Source: Microcaldota archaeon
GTDB taxonomy: Archaea; Micrarchaeota; Micrarchaeia; Micrarchaeales; CABMGC01
Length of the DNA stretch: 13,115 nucleotides
Direction: 5' to 3'
NCBI GenBank assembly: GCA_028866785.1
Contig: JAGWHN010000023.1
Location: 1 to 13,115 of the forward strand
Under the pieces are notes generated by a model, which saw only the letters and a program-made list of their open reading frames with translations, ran no database searches and was not told the origin of the DNA. The first letter of the stretch is position 1. Every line of letters starts with the position of its first letter. Made by a program: the position numbers and the translations under genes. Shown piece by piece: positions 12,934-13,115 of the stretch.

Positions 12934-13115
12934 GCTTGAAATTTATAAGCCACCTAGTGGATGGCTTGGCTCTGGTAGCGATGAAGGCCGTGGCAAGCTG
13001 CGAAAAGCTTGGGGTAGGCGCATGTCAGCCATTGAACCCAAGATTGCCGAATTATACGCCATGAATAGTGGCGTACGCATACGCGGGGAATTGAAATATC
13101 TTAGTACCCGCAGGA
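12934..13115 (+). rRNA. 23S ribosomal RNA, 5' part only
   Basis: The sequence matches the 5' end of archaeal 23S rRNA. CCACCTAGTGGATGGCTTGG corresponds to the conserved GGTGGATG region near position 25 of the E. coli molecule; GATGAAGG and CGTGGCAAGCTGCGA follow, then CATTGAACCCAAGATT-CCGAAT, and the window ends in GGGGAATTGAAATATCTTAGTACCCGCAGGA. Aligning the GGTGGATG position by eye puts the mature 5' end near 12934, uncertain by several bases. The short helix after CCGAAT (ACGCCA with TGGCGT) is compact. No 16S gene or tRNA lies between argH and this gene, so 23S is not in the common 16S-tRNA-23S order. The gene runs off the window. Confidence 0.95.

Noticed and set aside
1..13115. CRISPR array, insertion sequence or attachment site
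   Set aside because: No regularly spaced direct repeats, transposase-like protein, terminal inverted repeats or integrase were seen on reading both strands.

Overview
This is an archaeal chromosome segment. It begins inside the gene for ribosomal protein uS11, whose C-terminus is of archaeal type, and ends about 180 bases into a 23S rRNA gene. Most genes carry an A/T-rich TATA-like box centred about 25-38 bases upstream of the start codon with no Shine-Dalgarno sequence, which fits leaderless or nearly leaderless archaeal mRNAs. DUF2070 is a family known from archaea. The lineage cannot be fixed from this window. Two things are compatible with a DPANN or Thermoplasmata-like genome but prove neither: uS11 sits outside the usual ribosomal/RNA-polymerase cluster, and the 23S gene has no 16S gene directly upstream.

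Layout. 1-216: 3' end of rps11. 325-1011: a small AT-rich class I methyltransferase. 1014-1940 (-): a membrane kinase of the SEC59/dolichol-phytol kinase family. 2020-3534: an isopropylmalate/citramalate synthase. 3531-5378 (-) and 5390-6097 (-): a two-gene operon, transcribed uppS then DUF2070. 6203-7426 (-) and 7536-8567 (+): a divergent pair of an EamA-type transporter with an extra soluble tail and a regulator made of two Lrp-like halves, with an inverted repeat between their promoters. 8568-8773: an intergenic stretch holding a second inverted repeat around a TATA box and a hairpin, possibly a tiny gene or small RNA. 8774-10462: two paralogous PH-like/zinc-ribbon proteins on the minus strand flanking a plus-strand four-helix membrane protein. 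10492-11481 (-): two unrecognised helical proteins. 11551-12726: argH, about 60-70 residues shorter than usual. 12727-12933: 23S promoter and leader. 12934-13115: start of 23S rRNA.

How the genes fit together. Three gene products (SEC59-family kinase, cis-prenyltransferase, DUF2070) lie within 5 kb and could act on polyprenyl-phosphate lipid carriers. This is inference from family function and proximity. leuA and argH show at least partial branched-chain amino acid and arginine synthesis. The Lrp-like regulator probably controls itself and the divergent transporter. The PH/zinc-ribbon - membrane protein - PH/zinc-ribbon cluster is the least explained part and the best candidate for an undescribed membrane-associated module. 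I found no CRISPR array, insertion sequence, tRNA gene or obvious defence system.
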